A stretch of 64,000 nucleotides of DNA, taken from Persicaria tinctoria (lineage: Eukaryota; Streptophyta; Magnoliopsida; Caryophyllales; Polygonaceae). The stretch covers positions 97,494,519 through 97,558,518 of the forward strand of contig JBANSL010000002.1 of NCBI GenBank assembly GCA_037127255.1, given 5' to 3'. The translations under genes and the position numbers were made by a program. This document shows positions 26,199 to 38,159 of this stretch, piece after piece. The notes beneath the pieces were generated by a model. It did no database searches. It was not told where the DNA came from and saw only the letters and a list, made by a program, of their open reading frames with translations. Each line of letters starts with the position of its first letter. Within the stretch, counting starts at the first letter, position 1.

Positions 26199-27964
26199 TG
26201 ACGGAGGGAAAGTCGTTGATTTACCTCGCCAAAAATAATTCCCAAACGAACAAACTAGTATAGTATGCAAGTAAGGGGTCGAACCCAAGAGAATCAAGTA
26301 TTTCTAAATATTGTGTATTTATCAATATAAAAAGAAACGATTTTTATGAATGAAAATAAAAGAAGATAATATTGACAAAAGCAAATAAATGATGGAAGAA
26401 AAGCGTTTCCACCTACAAGTTCTCGACTTTGGTTGGTTTTATTGATCATCGAATCCTTTTCAAGCTATTATCTTTTCCTACGAATTCCTCCCGTCTTGGT
26501 TTAAGTGGATTAAAAGTCCTACGAGTCCAATTAATCCCTTACCCCTCAATGCAACCTTAACACGGTCAAGATTTAACAAAGAGATAGCAAATAGTCCCAA
26601 GAACTTGAGCATATAAATAACACCAATTAAACACGGTAAATCAATGTTTAAGATATATGTCAACTCCCTACATAATCATGCTTCAAACACGGAATCCACA
26701 ATCTTATGCGTGCTACTACGGAAATAACACAAATACGAAAGTATTAAATCCTAGCATGAAATCAATATTATCAAGGTAGCTAATCAAGATAACATCAATA
26801 ACATAATCAATATCGCACAAAGAAGTTGAAAGAATTATAGAGGAAAAATAACTTAAATTAGAAACTCACAAACCACCAACCAAGTCTCGAAAGTGTAGGC
26901 GGAAACTACAAAATTAGCCAAACATGGCTTACCTAAGCTTTCTTCTCTTCAAAGGTGATTTCTCTACTTGGAATTAATTCTTTTATTAAAAACTTAAGCC
27001 TAGAACATCCTATTTATAAGTCTAATGTCTTCCATAAATAAGGTAAAAGATAGATAAACTAGATAGAAACTTCCTAAACAAACTAGATAGAAGATAGACT
27101 TTCCAAATTTAATTCAGCGTCAAATTCCGCTGGCAGCGAAAATTTCCGCTGGCAGCGAATGACGTCAATCAAGCTCCTGTTGGATTTTCGCTACCACACT
27201 CGCTACCACACTCGTTGGCAGCGAATGTCCATGCCTTAGAAAATTTTCAGCTTCTTCGGTTCCGCTTCCGCGAGTCCACCCTTCCGCTGCCGCGAGAGTC
27301 TCCATTCGCTGCCGCGAGAGCTTACATCCGCTGCAGCGAATCCGGTCGTCCGCTGGCAGCGACTCCATTCGCTGGCAGCGAGTTTCCTTTCGCTGGCAGC
27401 GAGTCATGCTGCTCCTGGACATGCTTCCGCTAACTCCAGTCGCTGGCAGCGACTCATGCTCAGGCCGGCCACCTTCTCGCACATGTTGTTGCTGACTTGA
27501 TTCGCTGCAGCGGAAAGGCATTCGCTTGCAGCGAAAATCCAACAGAACACCATCACGTAGATCTTCGAAAGAGCTTTCCAACGCATGCTCATATGCGTCG
27601 ATCGGACATCCGAGGCCTCCGGAAAGTGCGTTACAAGTTCAGCTCGCCGAGCGGACAGCTTTCGCGACTCGCCCTCGTTTTCGCTCTTAGACCTCGATTT
27701 CGTTCTCCGTTGCTCCTTAGGTTGTTCCATTCTCTTTGGGACTTCTTCCTTAAGCTCTACAAAGTCTCGCCTTAGCCTTACTTAGCTCCATTCCTCGTGT
27801 TCTTTGCCTCGGATCTACGAATCTACATAAAACCATCGAAATAGCGTAGATTCCGAATTTTCCCACAAAATGAATGATAATCTAATTAACACTAAAACAT
27901 GATTATATAACAATGAAATGCACCGAAACTAACCTATAATGCCTATTGGAAACATGCCTTATCA
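26199..27964 (-). repeat. LTR 1 of the array
   Basis: 1766 bp, TGATAAGG...CCGTCA on the minus strand. The part at 27117-27530 contains about a dozen copies of the imperfect palindrome TTCGCTGGCAGCGAA and variants (CCGCTGCAGCGA, CGCTGCCGCGAG). Near 27560-27625 there is a conserved block with TCGAAAGAGCTTTCCAACGC and GTCGATCGGACATCCGAGG. Confidence 0.88.
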
Positions 27965-30027
27965 AACTCCCCCACACTTAACCTTTTGCTTGTCCTCAAG
28001 CAATACAAAAACAAGAGCAAAACCATCATACCACAAATATGATCTTCAAGCACTAACCTTGTCAAAAGCAACATCAAAGTGGAGGAGCCATGAACCTGAA
28101 AGCTAACATCCTAGCAAGTATATAAGCGATTCAAAGTAAAGGCACATCTCATCCAACCTCACCGGGATTATGTGTTTACTCTCACTCTCATGTGTATAGG
28201 CTTAACAACGTATCTCTCAACTCAATCCAAAATGCAAAAAGCTACATAGAAATTGACACATATATCACATATTCTTCACCGTGGATGCCATCACTTATAA
28301 GAAACATCAAGAGGTCTTTTATCAAGGTTGTAATGAGGCTTGGTAAGAAACTAAGGTAGGAAAATATTTAGGTTTATGGTGCTAAAAATCCGGGAAAAAG
28401 GGATCCCTAAGAACAACCGGAAGAACATCACAAATCAAATACTTTCAAAACCAAAATAACTCAAACTTTCACTCTCAAAATACTCAACTAAAGAACTTTC
28501 TCTCAACCATACATTTTTCTAACTCTCACATTCATAATAAAATAAAAGGCTCTTATTCATGCTTTTTTTTTCTTTCTCTTTTTCTTTCACTTTTTTTTCT
28601 TCCAATTTTTTTTCTTTAGAGCCAAAACAATAATGCACAATGTGAGGACTAAAACCAAAATTACACACTCGTCCAAAACTTGTAACTCTCTTAACAATAT
28701 CTTCTTTTCCACTCAACTAGATCAATCATTCACCAATTCTAATCCTAATTCCCGGATAGGGTAAGGCTCATCATCGACTAAGATAAATTTTTGTGGAGCT
28801 TCAAAGAAAAGGCTAAGGCTCAAATTGGCTACAAGCAAAGGACACATATGTAGGGTGGATATGGATAATAATATGGCTAAGAAAATCATGCCTCTATCAT
28901 ATGAAACTCATAAGTAATAAACATATAAATCGGCCTCAAATATAAATAACAATGTCAATCGCAAGAGGTAAGTACATAAGGAGAGTATAATCTCACACAA
29001 GAAAGCAAAAGGGAATAAATATGATGAAAATCCCTATAAGGCAAAAAATTCTCACTAGGATAAGTTTTGTTGGATTTCAATAATGCCCAAAACTAAGAAT
29101 CATACTTGCTCAATTGAACTAACAAGTCATGCTCCAATAAAAATCATCTCAAGTATGTGACAAGGCTAGGCAATTCAATCATATTATGGAACATATATGG
29201 TAAAACTCATAAAAATAAAATAGAGGACAAACTAAGGCAAGATGGGTATTTGAAAAACACATATATGCAATGCATGCTCTTTTTGGATTTTTTTTTCTCA
29301 TTTTTTTTTCATTTTCCAATGCAATAAATTAACGAAAAAAATAAACATGAATGCATAACGGAAAAATAAATATGAATGGATGCATGGATCTATGAATGCA
29401 ACCCTCCCCCACACTTAAACTCTTCATTGTCCTCAATGAAAATCAAAGACAAAAAATCGTAAAAATAGGAGAGAAAGAGGGTAAAGAATAGCTCACATCA
29501 TGGGAAAAGTTTCGATGGCGAAGATGATGAAGCTCGGAAGAAGAACGGTGAAGAACGACAACAACGAAGACGGACGAACCACGAGCACGGATGAATAAAG
29601 ATGGCGAAGAATGAATAAGATTGGATGCGACGACAACGGACGAAGACTAGGCATCACTGCTGGATTCGCTGGCAGCGAGTGTTGGTTCGCTGTCAGCGGA
29701 TGAAATCAGCCCCTATGTCGTCTGAGCGGTTGGACTCGCTGGCAGCGAATCATGATTCGCTGGCAGCGAATTTAGCAAAAATCTCTATTCTCCGGCCATT
29801 TTCTTTTCTCTTTTTTTTCCTGCATGGTTAACTCCAAAAATATTCCGAAAACATCTATCTACCATATAAAATAATTAGGAAATTTCTAATTTATTAAACA
29901 ACAAAACTAATTAACTAACTAGGAATGAAATAACCAATTTAGGAAAACTTACCTCGGGTTGCCTCCCGAGAAGCGTCCTTGTTTATCGTCATAGACTCGA
30001 CGGTTTATTCTTTCATTTGTTCAAGAC

Positions 30028-30810
30028 TCACTCGGACATCGCCAATGCCCTTTTTAGCAAATCAAACTCTGGTGCACACCATCTAGGTAGGCGAGCACCA
30101 CATATGAAGAAGCCGAAGTCAAAAGACGTGATGTTGAAAAAGGTCTCCAACTCTTCATATGCTCGAGCATGACTTCTTGCCGAGGGTATGTAGTACCACC
30201 AACACAGTTCCATTGGTGGTTTGTTGAAGTAATGCTCCCAAGGATCTACATATTCACCAAAATCCACAAAAGTGTAAGAAATATCATTACCTTGCTCGGG
30301 AGAAATAGTAATTGGCTCCGGACTAGGTTCCTCAATAGATGTGTTGGGGATGATTTCTTTAGGTGGAGTAGGTGCCAAAATACATGGTTCCTCACACGTG
30401 CACTCATGAGGCTCCATGTCAAAGGACATCGGGCTCCCTTCTCCATCTTTGATTGAACCATTGATGCTTGCGTCTTGGCTTCCCTCATGTATCTCGCCCG
30501 CCATTGGTTTAAAAGGTAAGGGCATGGATGCCAACTTGCACTCTTCTTCCACCTTTGCCATGTCACCCACGCAAAGGAAAAGATCCCACAATTTCGACCA
30601 ATCTAAACCGTAAAAGCCTTCATTTTTCAATGATTGGGCGAATTCTTGTATCTCGGGAAGCATGCCATCTTGAACGCAAAGTACTTGTTCTTTCAAATCA
30701 TCTTGAATACCCCGTGAAGCACGGTCGTCCACTAAATCTTGCACTCTTGTGAGGTAATGGTGAAAGTATTCTCCTTGGTATTGCCATAACTTCAACTCCA
30801 TTGCAAACAA
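30028..30810 (-). CDS. Retroelement ORF, 260 aa (copy 1)
   Basis: The only sizeable open frame in the 2.96-kb internal region, near the PBS side where gag would lie. It starts MFAMELKLWQYQGEYFHHYL and has an acidic, proline-rich middle (about residues 100-190) and an aromatic-rich C-terminus. No CCHC knuckle, protease, RT, RNase H or integrase motif can be seen. It is probably a remnant or specialised gag-region protein of a non-autonomous gypsy element, which would depend on a partner element for enzymes. The function is unknown. Confidence 0.55.
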   Translation of the reverse strand: MFAMELKLWQYQGEYFHHYLTRVQDLVDDRASRGIQDDLKEQVLCVQDGMLPEIQEFAQSLKNEGFYGLDWSKLWDLFLCVGDMAKVEEECKLASMPLPFKPMAGEIHEGSQDASINGSIKDGEGSPMSFDMEPHECTCEEPCILAPTPPKEIIPNTSIEEPSPEPITISPEQGNDISYTFVDFGEYVDPWEHYFNKPPMELCWWYYIPSARSHARAYEELETFFNITSFDFGFFICGARLPRWCAPEFDLLKRALAMSE

Positions 30811-30928
30811 TTAGTAACGAGGTGTCGTGAACCGTAAGATAGGTCCACGACGGGGTTAGATATATACAAATATTAATAAATGCACAAAATAAAGAAATAA
30901 ACTTGATTCCCCGGCAACGGCGCCAATT

Positions 30929-32694
30929 TGACGGAGGGAAAGTCGTTGATTTACCTCGCCAAAAATAATTCCCAAACGAACAAACTAGTATAGTATGCAA
31001 GTAAGGGGTCGAACCCAAGAGAATCAAGTATTTCTAAATATTGTGTATTTATCAATATAAAAAGAAACGATTTTTATGAATGAAAATAAAAGAAGATAAT
31101 ATTGACAAAAGCAAATAAATGATGGAAGAAAAGCGTTTCCACCTACAAGTTCTCGACTTTGGTTGGTTTTATTGATCATCGAATCCTTTTCAAGCTATTA
31201 TCTTTTCCTACGAATTCCTCCCGTCTTGGTTTAAGTGGATTAAAAGTCCTACGAGTCCAATTAATCCCTTACCCCTCAATGCAACCTTAACACGGTCAAG
31301 ATTTAACAAAGAGATAGCAAATAGTCCCAAGAACTTGAGCATATAAATAACACCAATTAAACACGGTAAATCAATGTTTAAGATATATGTCAACTCCCTA
31401 CATAATCATGCTTCAAACACGGAATCCACAATCTTATGCGTGCTACTACGGAAATAACACAAATACGAAAGTATTAAATCCTAGCATGAAATCAATATTA
31501 TCAAGGTAGCTAATCAAGATAACATCAATAACATAATCAATATCGCACAAAGAAGTTGAAAGAATTATAGAGGAAAAATAACTTAAATTAGAAACTCACA
31601 AACCACCAACCAAGTCTCGAAAGTGTAGGCGGAAACTACAAAATTAGCCAAACATGGCTTACCTAAGCTTTCTTCTCTTCAAAGGTGATTTCTCTACTTA
31701 GAATTAATTCTTTTATTAAAAACTTAAGCCTAGAACATCCTATTTATAAGTCTAATGTCTTCCATAAATAAGGTAAAAGATAGATAAACTAGATAGAAAC
31801 TTCCTAAACAAACTAGATAGAAGATAGACTTTCCAAATTTAATTCAGCGTCAAATTCCGCTGGCAGCGAAAATTTCCGCTGGCAGCGAATGACGTCAATC
31901 AAGCTCCTGTTGGATTTTCGCTACCACACTCGCTACCACACTCGTTGGCAGCGAATGTCCATGCCTTAGAAAATTTTCAGCTTCTTCGGTTCCGCTTCCG
32001 CGAGTCCACCCTTCCGCTGCCGCGAGAGTCTCCATTCGCTGCCGCGAGAGCTTACATCCGCTGCAGCGAATCCGGTCGTCCGCTGGCAGCGACTCCATTC
32101 GCTGGCAGCGAGTTTCCTTTCGCTGGCAGCGAGTCATGCTGCTCCTGGACATGCTTCCGCTAACTCCAGTCGCTGGCAGCGACTCATGCTCAGGCCGGCC
32201 ACCTTCTCGCACATGTTGTTGCTGACTTGATTCGCTGCAGCGGAAAGGCATTCGCTTGCAGCGAAAATCCAACAGAACACCATCACGTAGATCTTCGAAA
32301 GAGCTTTCCAACGCATGCTTATATGCGTCGATCGGACATCCGAGGCCTCCGGAAAGTGCGTTACAAGTTCAGCTCGCCGAGCGGACAGCTTTCGCGACTC
32401 GCCCTCGTTTTCGCTCTTAGACCTCGATTTCGTTCTCCGTTGCTCCTTAGGTTGTTCCATTCTCTTTGGGACTTCTTCCTTAAGCTCTACAAAGTCTCGC
32501 CTTAGCCTTACTTAGCTCCATTCCTCGTGTTCTTTGCCTCGGATCTACGAATCTACATAAAACCATCGAAATAGCGTAGATTCCGAATTTTCCCACAAAA
32601 TGAATGATAATCTAATTAACACTAAAACATGATTATATAACAATGAAATGCACCGAAACTAACCTATAATGCCTATTGGAAACATGCCTTATCA
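30929..32694 (-). repeat. LTR 2 of the array
   Basis: 1766 bp and almost identical to LTR 1; single-base differences include 31696 and 32320. It is shared between two internal regions. Confidence 0.88.
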
Positions 32695-34757
32695 AACTCT
32701 CCCACACTTAACCTTTTGCTTGTCCTCAAGCAATACAAAAACAAGAGCAAAACCATCATACCACAAATATGATCTTCAAGCACTAACCTTGTCAAAAGCA
32801 ACATCAAAGTGGAGGAGCCATGAACCTGAAAGCTAACATCCTAGCAAGTATATAAGCGATTCAAAGTAAAGGCACATCTCATCCAACCTCACCGGGATTA
32901 TGTGTTTACTCTCACTCTCATGTGTATAGGCTTAACAACGTATCTCTCAACTCAATCCAAAATGCAAAAAGCTACATAGAAATTGACACATATATCACAT
33001 ATTCTTCACCGTGGATGCCATCACTTATAAGAAACATCAAGAGGTCTTTTATCAAGGTTGTAATGAGGCTTGGTAAGAAACTAAGGTAGGAAAATATTTA
33101 GGTTTATGGTGCTAAAAATCCGGGAAAAAGGGATCCCTAAGAACAACCGGAAGAACATCACAAATCAAATACTTTCAAAACCAAAATAACTCAAACTTTC
33201 ACTCTCAAAATACTCAACTAAAGAACTTTCTCTCAACCATACATTTTTCTAACTCTCACATTCATAATAAAATAAAAGGCTCTTATTCATGCTTTTTTTT
33301 TCTTTCTCTTTTTCTTTCACTTTTTTTTCTTCCAATTTTTTTTCTTTAGAGCCAAAACAATAATGCACAATGTGAGGACTAAAACCAAAATTACACACTC
33401 GTCCAAAACTTGTAACTCTCTTAACAATATCTTCTTTTCCACTCAACTAGATCAATCATTCACCAATTCTAATCCTAATTCCCGGATAGGGTAAGGCTCA
33501 TCATCGACTAAGATAAATTTTTGTGGAGCTTCAAAGAAAAGGCTAAGGCTCAAATTGGCTACAAGCAAAGGACACATATGTAGGGTGGATATGGATAATA
33601 ATATGGCTAAGAAAATCATGCCTCTATCATATGAAACTCATAAGTAATAAACATATAAATCGGCCTCAAATATAAATAACAATGTCAATCGCAAGAGGTA
33701 AGTACATAAGGAGAGTATAATCTCACACAAGAAAGCAAAAGGGAATAAATATGATGAAAATCCCTATAAGGCAAAAAATTCTCACTAGGATAAGTTTTGT
33801 TGGATTTCAATAATGCCCAAAACTAAGAATCATACTTGCTCAATTGAACTAACAAGTCATGCTCCAATAAAAATCATCTCAAGTATGTGACAAGGCTAGG
33901 CAATTCAATCATATTATGGAACATATATGGTAAAACTCATAAAAATAAAATAGAGGACAAACTAAGGCAAGATGGGTATTTGAAAAACACATATATGCAA
34001 TGCATGCTCTTTTTGGATTTTTTTTTCTCATTTTTTTTTCATTTTCCAATGCAATAAATTAACGAAAAAAATAAACATGAATGCATAACGGAAAAATAAA
34101 TATGAATGGATGCATGGATCTATGAATGCAACCCTCCCCCACACTTAAACTCTTCATTGTCCTCAATGAAAATCAAAGACAAAAAATCGTAAAAATAGGA
34201 GAGAAAGAGGGTAAAGAATAGCTCACATCATGGGAAAAGTTTCGATGGCGAAGATGATGAAGCTCGGAAGAAGAACGGTGAAGAACGACAACAACGAAGA
34301 CGGACGAACCACGAGCACGGATGAATAAAGATGGCGAAGAATGAATAAGATTGGATGCGACGACAACGGACGAAGACTAGGCATCACTGTTGGATTCGCT
34401 GGCAGCGAGTGTTGGTTCGCTGTCAGCGGATGAAATCAGCCCCTATGTCGTCTGAGCGGTTGGACTCGCTGGCAGCGAATCATGATTCGCTGGCAGCGAA
34501 TTTAGCAAAAATCTCTATTCTCCGGCCATTTTCTTTTCTCTTTTTTTTCCTGCATGGTTAACTCCAAAAATATTCCGAAAACATCTATCTACCATATAAA
34601 ATAATTAGGAAATTTCTAATTTATTAAACAACAAAACTAATTAACTAACTAGGAATGAAATAACCAATTTAGGAAAACTTACCTCGGGTTGCCTCCCGAG
34701 AAGCGTCCTTGTTTATCGTCATAGACTCGACGGTTTATTCTTTCATTTGTTCAAGAC

Positions 34758-35540
34758 TCACTCGGACATCGCCAATGCCCTTTTTAGCAAATCAAACTCT
34801 GGTGCACACCATCTAGGTAGGCGAGCACCACATATGAAGAAGCCGAAGTCAAAAGACGTGATGTTGAAAAAGGTCTCCAACTCTTCATATGCTCGAGCAT
34901 GACTTCTTGCCGAGGGTATGTAGTACCACCAACACAGTTCCATTGGTGGTTTGTTGAAGTAATGCTCCCAAGGATCTACATATTCACCAAAATCCACAAA
35001 AGTGTAAGAAATATCATTACCTTGCTCGGGAGAAATAGTAATTGGCTCCGGACTAGGTTCCTCAATAGATGTGTTGGGGATGATTTCTTTAGGTGGAGTA
35101 GGTGCCAAAATACATGGTTCCTCACACGTGCACTCATGAGGCTCCATGTCAAAGGACATCGGGCTCCCTTCTCCATCTTTGATTGAACCATTGATGCTTG
35201 CGTCTTGGCTTCCCTCATGTATCTCGCCCGCCATTGGTTTAAAAGGTAAGGGCATGGATGCCAACTTGCACTCTTCTTCCACCTTTGCCATGTCACCCAC
35301 GCAAAGGAAAAGATCCCACAATTTCGACCAATCTAAACCGTAAAAGCCTTCATTTTTCAATGATTGGGCGAATTCTTGTATCTCGGGAAGCATGCCATCT
35401 TGAACGCAAAGTACTTGTTCTTTCAAATCATCTTGAATACCCCGTGAAGCACGGTCGTCCACTAAATCTTGCACTCTTGTGAGGTAATGGTGAAAGTATT
35501 CTCCTTGGTATTGCCATAACTTCAACTCCATTGCAAACAA
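34758..35540 (-). CDS. Retroelement ORF, 260 aa (copy 2)
   Basis: Its translation is identical to that of the 260-residue frame at 30028-30810, exactly 4730 bp away. The identity supports a very recent duplication of the whole unit rather than independent insertions. Confidence 0.55.
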   Translation of the reverse strand: MFAMELKLWQYQGEYFHHYLTRVQDLVDDRASRGIQDDLKEQVLCVQDGMLPEIQEFAQSLKNEGFYGLDWSKLWDLFLCVGDMAKVEEECKLASMPLPFKPMAGEIHEGSQDASINGSIKDGEGSPMSFDMEPHECTCEEPCILAPTPPKEIIPNTSIEEPSPEPITISPEQGNDISYTFVDFGEYVDPWEHYFNKPPMELCWWYYIPSARSHARAYEELETFFNITSFDFGFFICGARLPRWCAPEFDLLKRALAMSE

Positions 35541-35658
35541 TTAGTAACGAGGTGTCGTGAACCGTAAGATAGGTCCACGACGGGGTTAGATATATACAAA
35601 TATTAATAAATGCACAAAATAAAGAAATAAACTTGATTCCCCGGCAACGGCGCCAATT

Positions 35659-37445
35659 TGACGGAGGGAAAGTCGTTGATTTACCTCGCCAAAAATAATT
35701 CCCAAACGAACAAACTAGTATAGTATGCAAGTAAGGGGTCGAACCCAAGAGAATCAAGTATTTCTAAATATTGTGTATTTATCAATATAAAAAGAAACGA
35801 TTTTTATGAATGAAAATAAAAGAAGATAATATTGACAAAAGCAAATAAATGATGGAAGAAAAGCGTTTCCACCTACAAGTTCTCGACTTTGGTTGGTTTT
35901 ATTGATCATCGAATCCTTTTCAAGCTATTATCTTTTCCTACGAATTCCTCCCGTCTTGGTTTAAGTGGATTAAAAGTCCTACGAGTCCAATTAATCCCTT
36001 ACCCCTCAATGCAACCTTAACACGGTCAAGATTTAACAAAGAGATAGCAAATAGTCCCAAGAACTTGAGCATATAAATAACACCAATTAAACACGGTAAA
36101 TCAATGTTTAAGATATATGTCAACTCCCTACATAATCATGCTTCAAACACGGAATCCACAATCTTATGCGTGCTACTACGGAAATAACACAAATACGAAA
36201 GTATTAAATCCTAGCATGAAATCAATATTATCAAGGTAGCTAATCAAGATAACATCAATAACATAATCAATATCGCACAAAGAAGTTGAAAGAATTATAG
36301 AGGAAAAATAACTTAAATTAGAAACTCACAAACCACCAACCAAGTCTCGAAAGTGTAGGCGGAAACTACAAAATTAGCCAAACATGGCTTACCTAAGCTT
36401 TCTTCTCTTCAAAGGTGATTTCTCTACTTGGAATTAATTCTTTTATTAAAAACTTAAGCCTAGAACATCCTATTTATAAGTCTAATGTCTTCCATAAATA
36501 AGGTAAAAGATAGATAAACTAGATAGAAACTTCCTAAACAAACTAGATAGAAGATAGACTTTCCAAATTTAATTCAGCGTCAAATTCCGCTGGCAGCGAA
36601 AATTTCCGCTGGCAGCGAATGGCGTCAATCAAGCTCCTGTTGGATTTTCGCTACCACACTCGCTACCACACTCGCTGGCAGCGAATGTCCATGCCTTAGA
36701 AAATTTTCAGCTTCTTCGGTTCCGCTTCCGCGAGTCCACCCTTCCGCTGCCGCGAGAGTCTCCATTCGCTGCCGCGAGAGCTTACATCCGCTGCAGCGAA
36801 TCCGGTCGTCCGCTGGCAGCGACTCCATTCGCTGGCAGCGAGTTTCCTTTCGCTGGCAGCGAGTCATGCTGCTCCTGGACATGCTTCCGCTGACTCCAGT
36901 CGCTGGCAACGAGATGCCATTCGCTGGAAGCGACTCATGCTCAGGCCGACCACCTTCTCGCACATGTTGTTGCTGACTTGATTCGCTGCAGCGGAAAGAC
37001 ATTCGCTGGCAGAGAAAATCCAACAGAACACCATCACGTAGATCTTCGAAAGAGCTTTCCAACGCATGCTCATATGCGTCAATCGGACATCCGAGGCCTC
37101 CGGAAAGTGCGTTACAAGTTCAGCTCGCCGAGCGGACAGCTTTCGCGACTCGCCTCCGTTTTCGCTCTTAGACCTCGATTTCCTTCTCCGTTGCTCCTTA
37201 GGTTGTTCCATTCTCTTTGGGACTTCTTCCTTAAGCTCTCCAAAGTCTCGCCTTAGCCTTACTTAGCTCCGTTCCTCGTGTTCTTTGCCTCGGATCTACG
37301 AATCTACATAAAACCATCGAAATAGCGTAGATTCCGAACTTTCCCACAAAATGAATGATAATCTAATTAACACTAAAACATGATTATATAACAATGAAAT
37401 GCACCGAAACTAACCTATAATGCCTATTGGAAACATGCCTTATCA
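35659..37445 (-). repeat. LTR 3 of the array (5'-most on the minus strand)
   Basis: 1787 bp. It is 21 bp longer than the others owing to an extra palindrome-bearing segment near 36909-36930, and it carries more substitutions. It abuts satellite at 37446 (ATTTCTCTG). Confidence 0.85.
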
Positions 37446-38159
37446 ATTTCTCTGAAAACATCTTCAAGAAAAGTCGTAGCTCTTGAAGTTATCTTTCCCA
37501 CGAGTCCTCAAATGCCCCGATCGGACCAACACATCTCTCGTTCTGGCAAAATTCCCGAGCATGTGTCCATGACTCCTATTCTAAGGGACATTATCGCAAT
37601 TTCGGGCCCATTTGGACATCCCAGCTGGTGGGAGTTTTGTGGTCGGATGGTCTTAGAACCATCACACCTTGCCTAGTGCAAAGGATTTTGGATTTTTGTT
37701 TTTTTAGATTTTGAGATTTTTTTTCGTGGACACCCGTTTGAAAATAGTCAAAAATTTGTCCAACTTCAAACCTAGGAAAAATGATTTTTTGGGCCATTTT
37801 AGAGGAGAATATGTCCGAAAACAGTTGTAGCTCTTGAAGTTAGCTTTCCCACGAGTCCTCAAGCGCCCTGATCATACCAACTCATCTCTCGTTCTGCCAA
37901 AAATACCGAACATGTGTCCGTAACTCTTGTTCTAAGCGACATTACCGCAATTCCGGGGCCATTTGGACATCCTGGGTGGGAGTTTTGTGAATGGATGGCC
38001 TTAAAAGCATCACACCTTGTCTAGTGCAAAGGATTTTGGATTTTCTTTTTTTGAGATTTTGTATTTTTTCGTGGACAAAGCCCTTTGAAAAAAGTAAAAA
38101 ATTTGTCCAATTTCAAACCTATGAAAAATGATTTTTTTGGCCTTTATCGGGAGGATTTC
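37446..38159 (+). repeat. ~358-bp tandem repeat, block 5
   Basis: About two monomers between the LTR array and the next solo LTR, in direct orientation. Confidence 0.88.

Larger units (their letters stand above)
26149..37445 (-). mobile_element. Tandem LTR-int-LTR-int-LTR array, non-autonomous gypsy-type
   Basis: On the minus strand the order is LTR (37445-35659), internal, LTR (32694-30929), internal, LTR (27964-26199). Each LTR reads TGATAAGGCATG at its start and CCCTCCGTCA at its end. Each is followed by a PBS-like TTGGCGCCGTTGCCGGGGA, and the internal regions end in a purine tract just before the next LTR (GGGGGAGTT; the middle LTR has GGGAGAGTT). The repeat period is exactly 4730 bp. 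The first two units differ at only a few positions (for example 27968 C against 32698 T), while the third LTR is 1787 rather than 1766 bp and carries more differences. No pol genes are present. On the left, 26149-26198 is a divergent PBS-containing stub running into satellite; on the right the array stops cleanly in satellite at 37446. Confidence 0.88.

Noticed and set aside
27165..27785. Open frames of 66-138 codons repeated at 31895 and 36625 in the array LTRs
   Set aside because: They are inside LTRs, overlap in several frames and are made of the CGCTGGCAGCGA repeat; no start context or domain supports coding.
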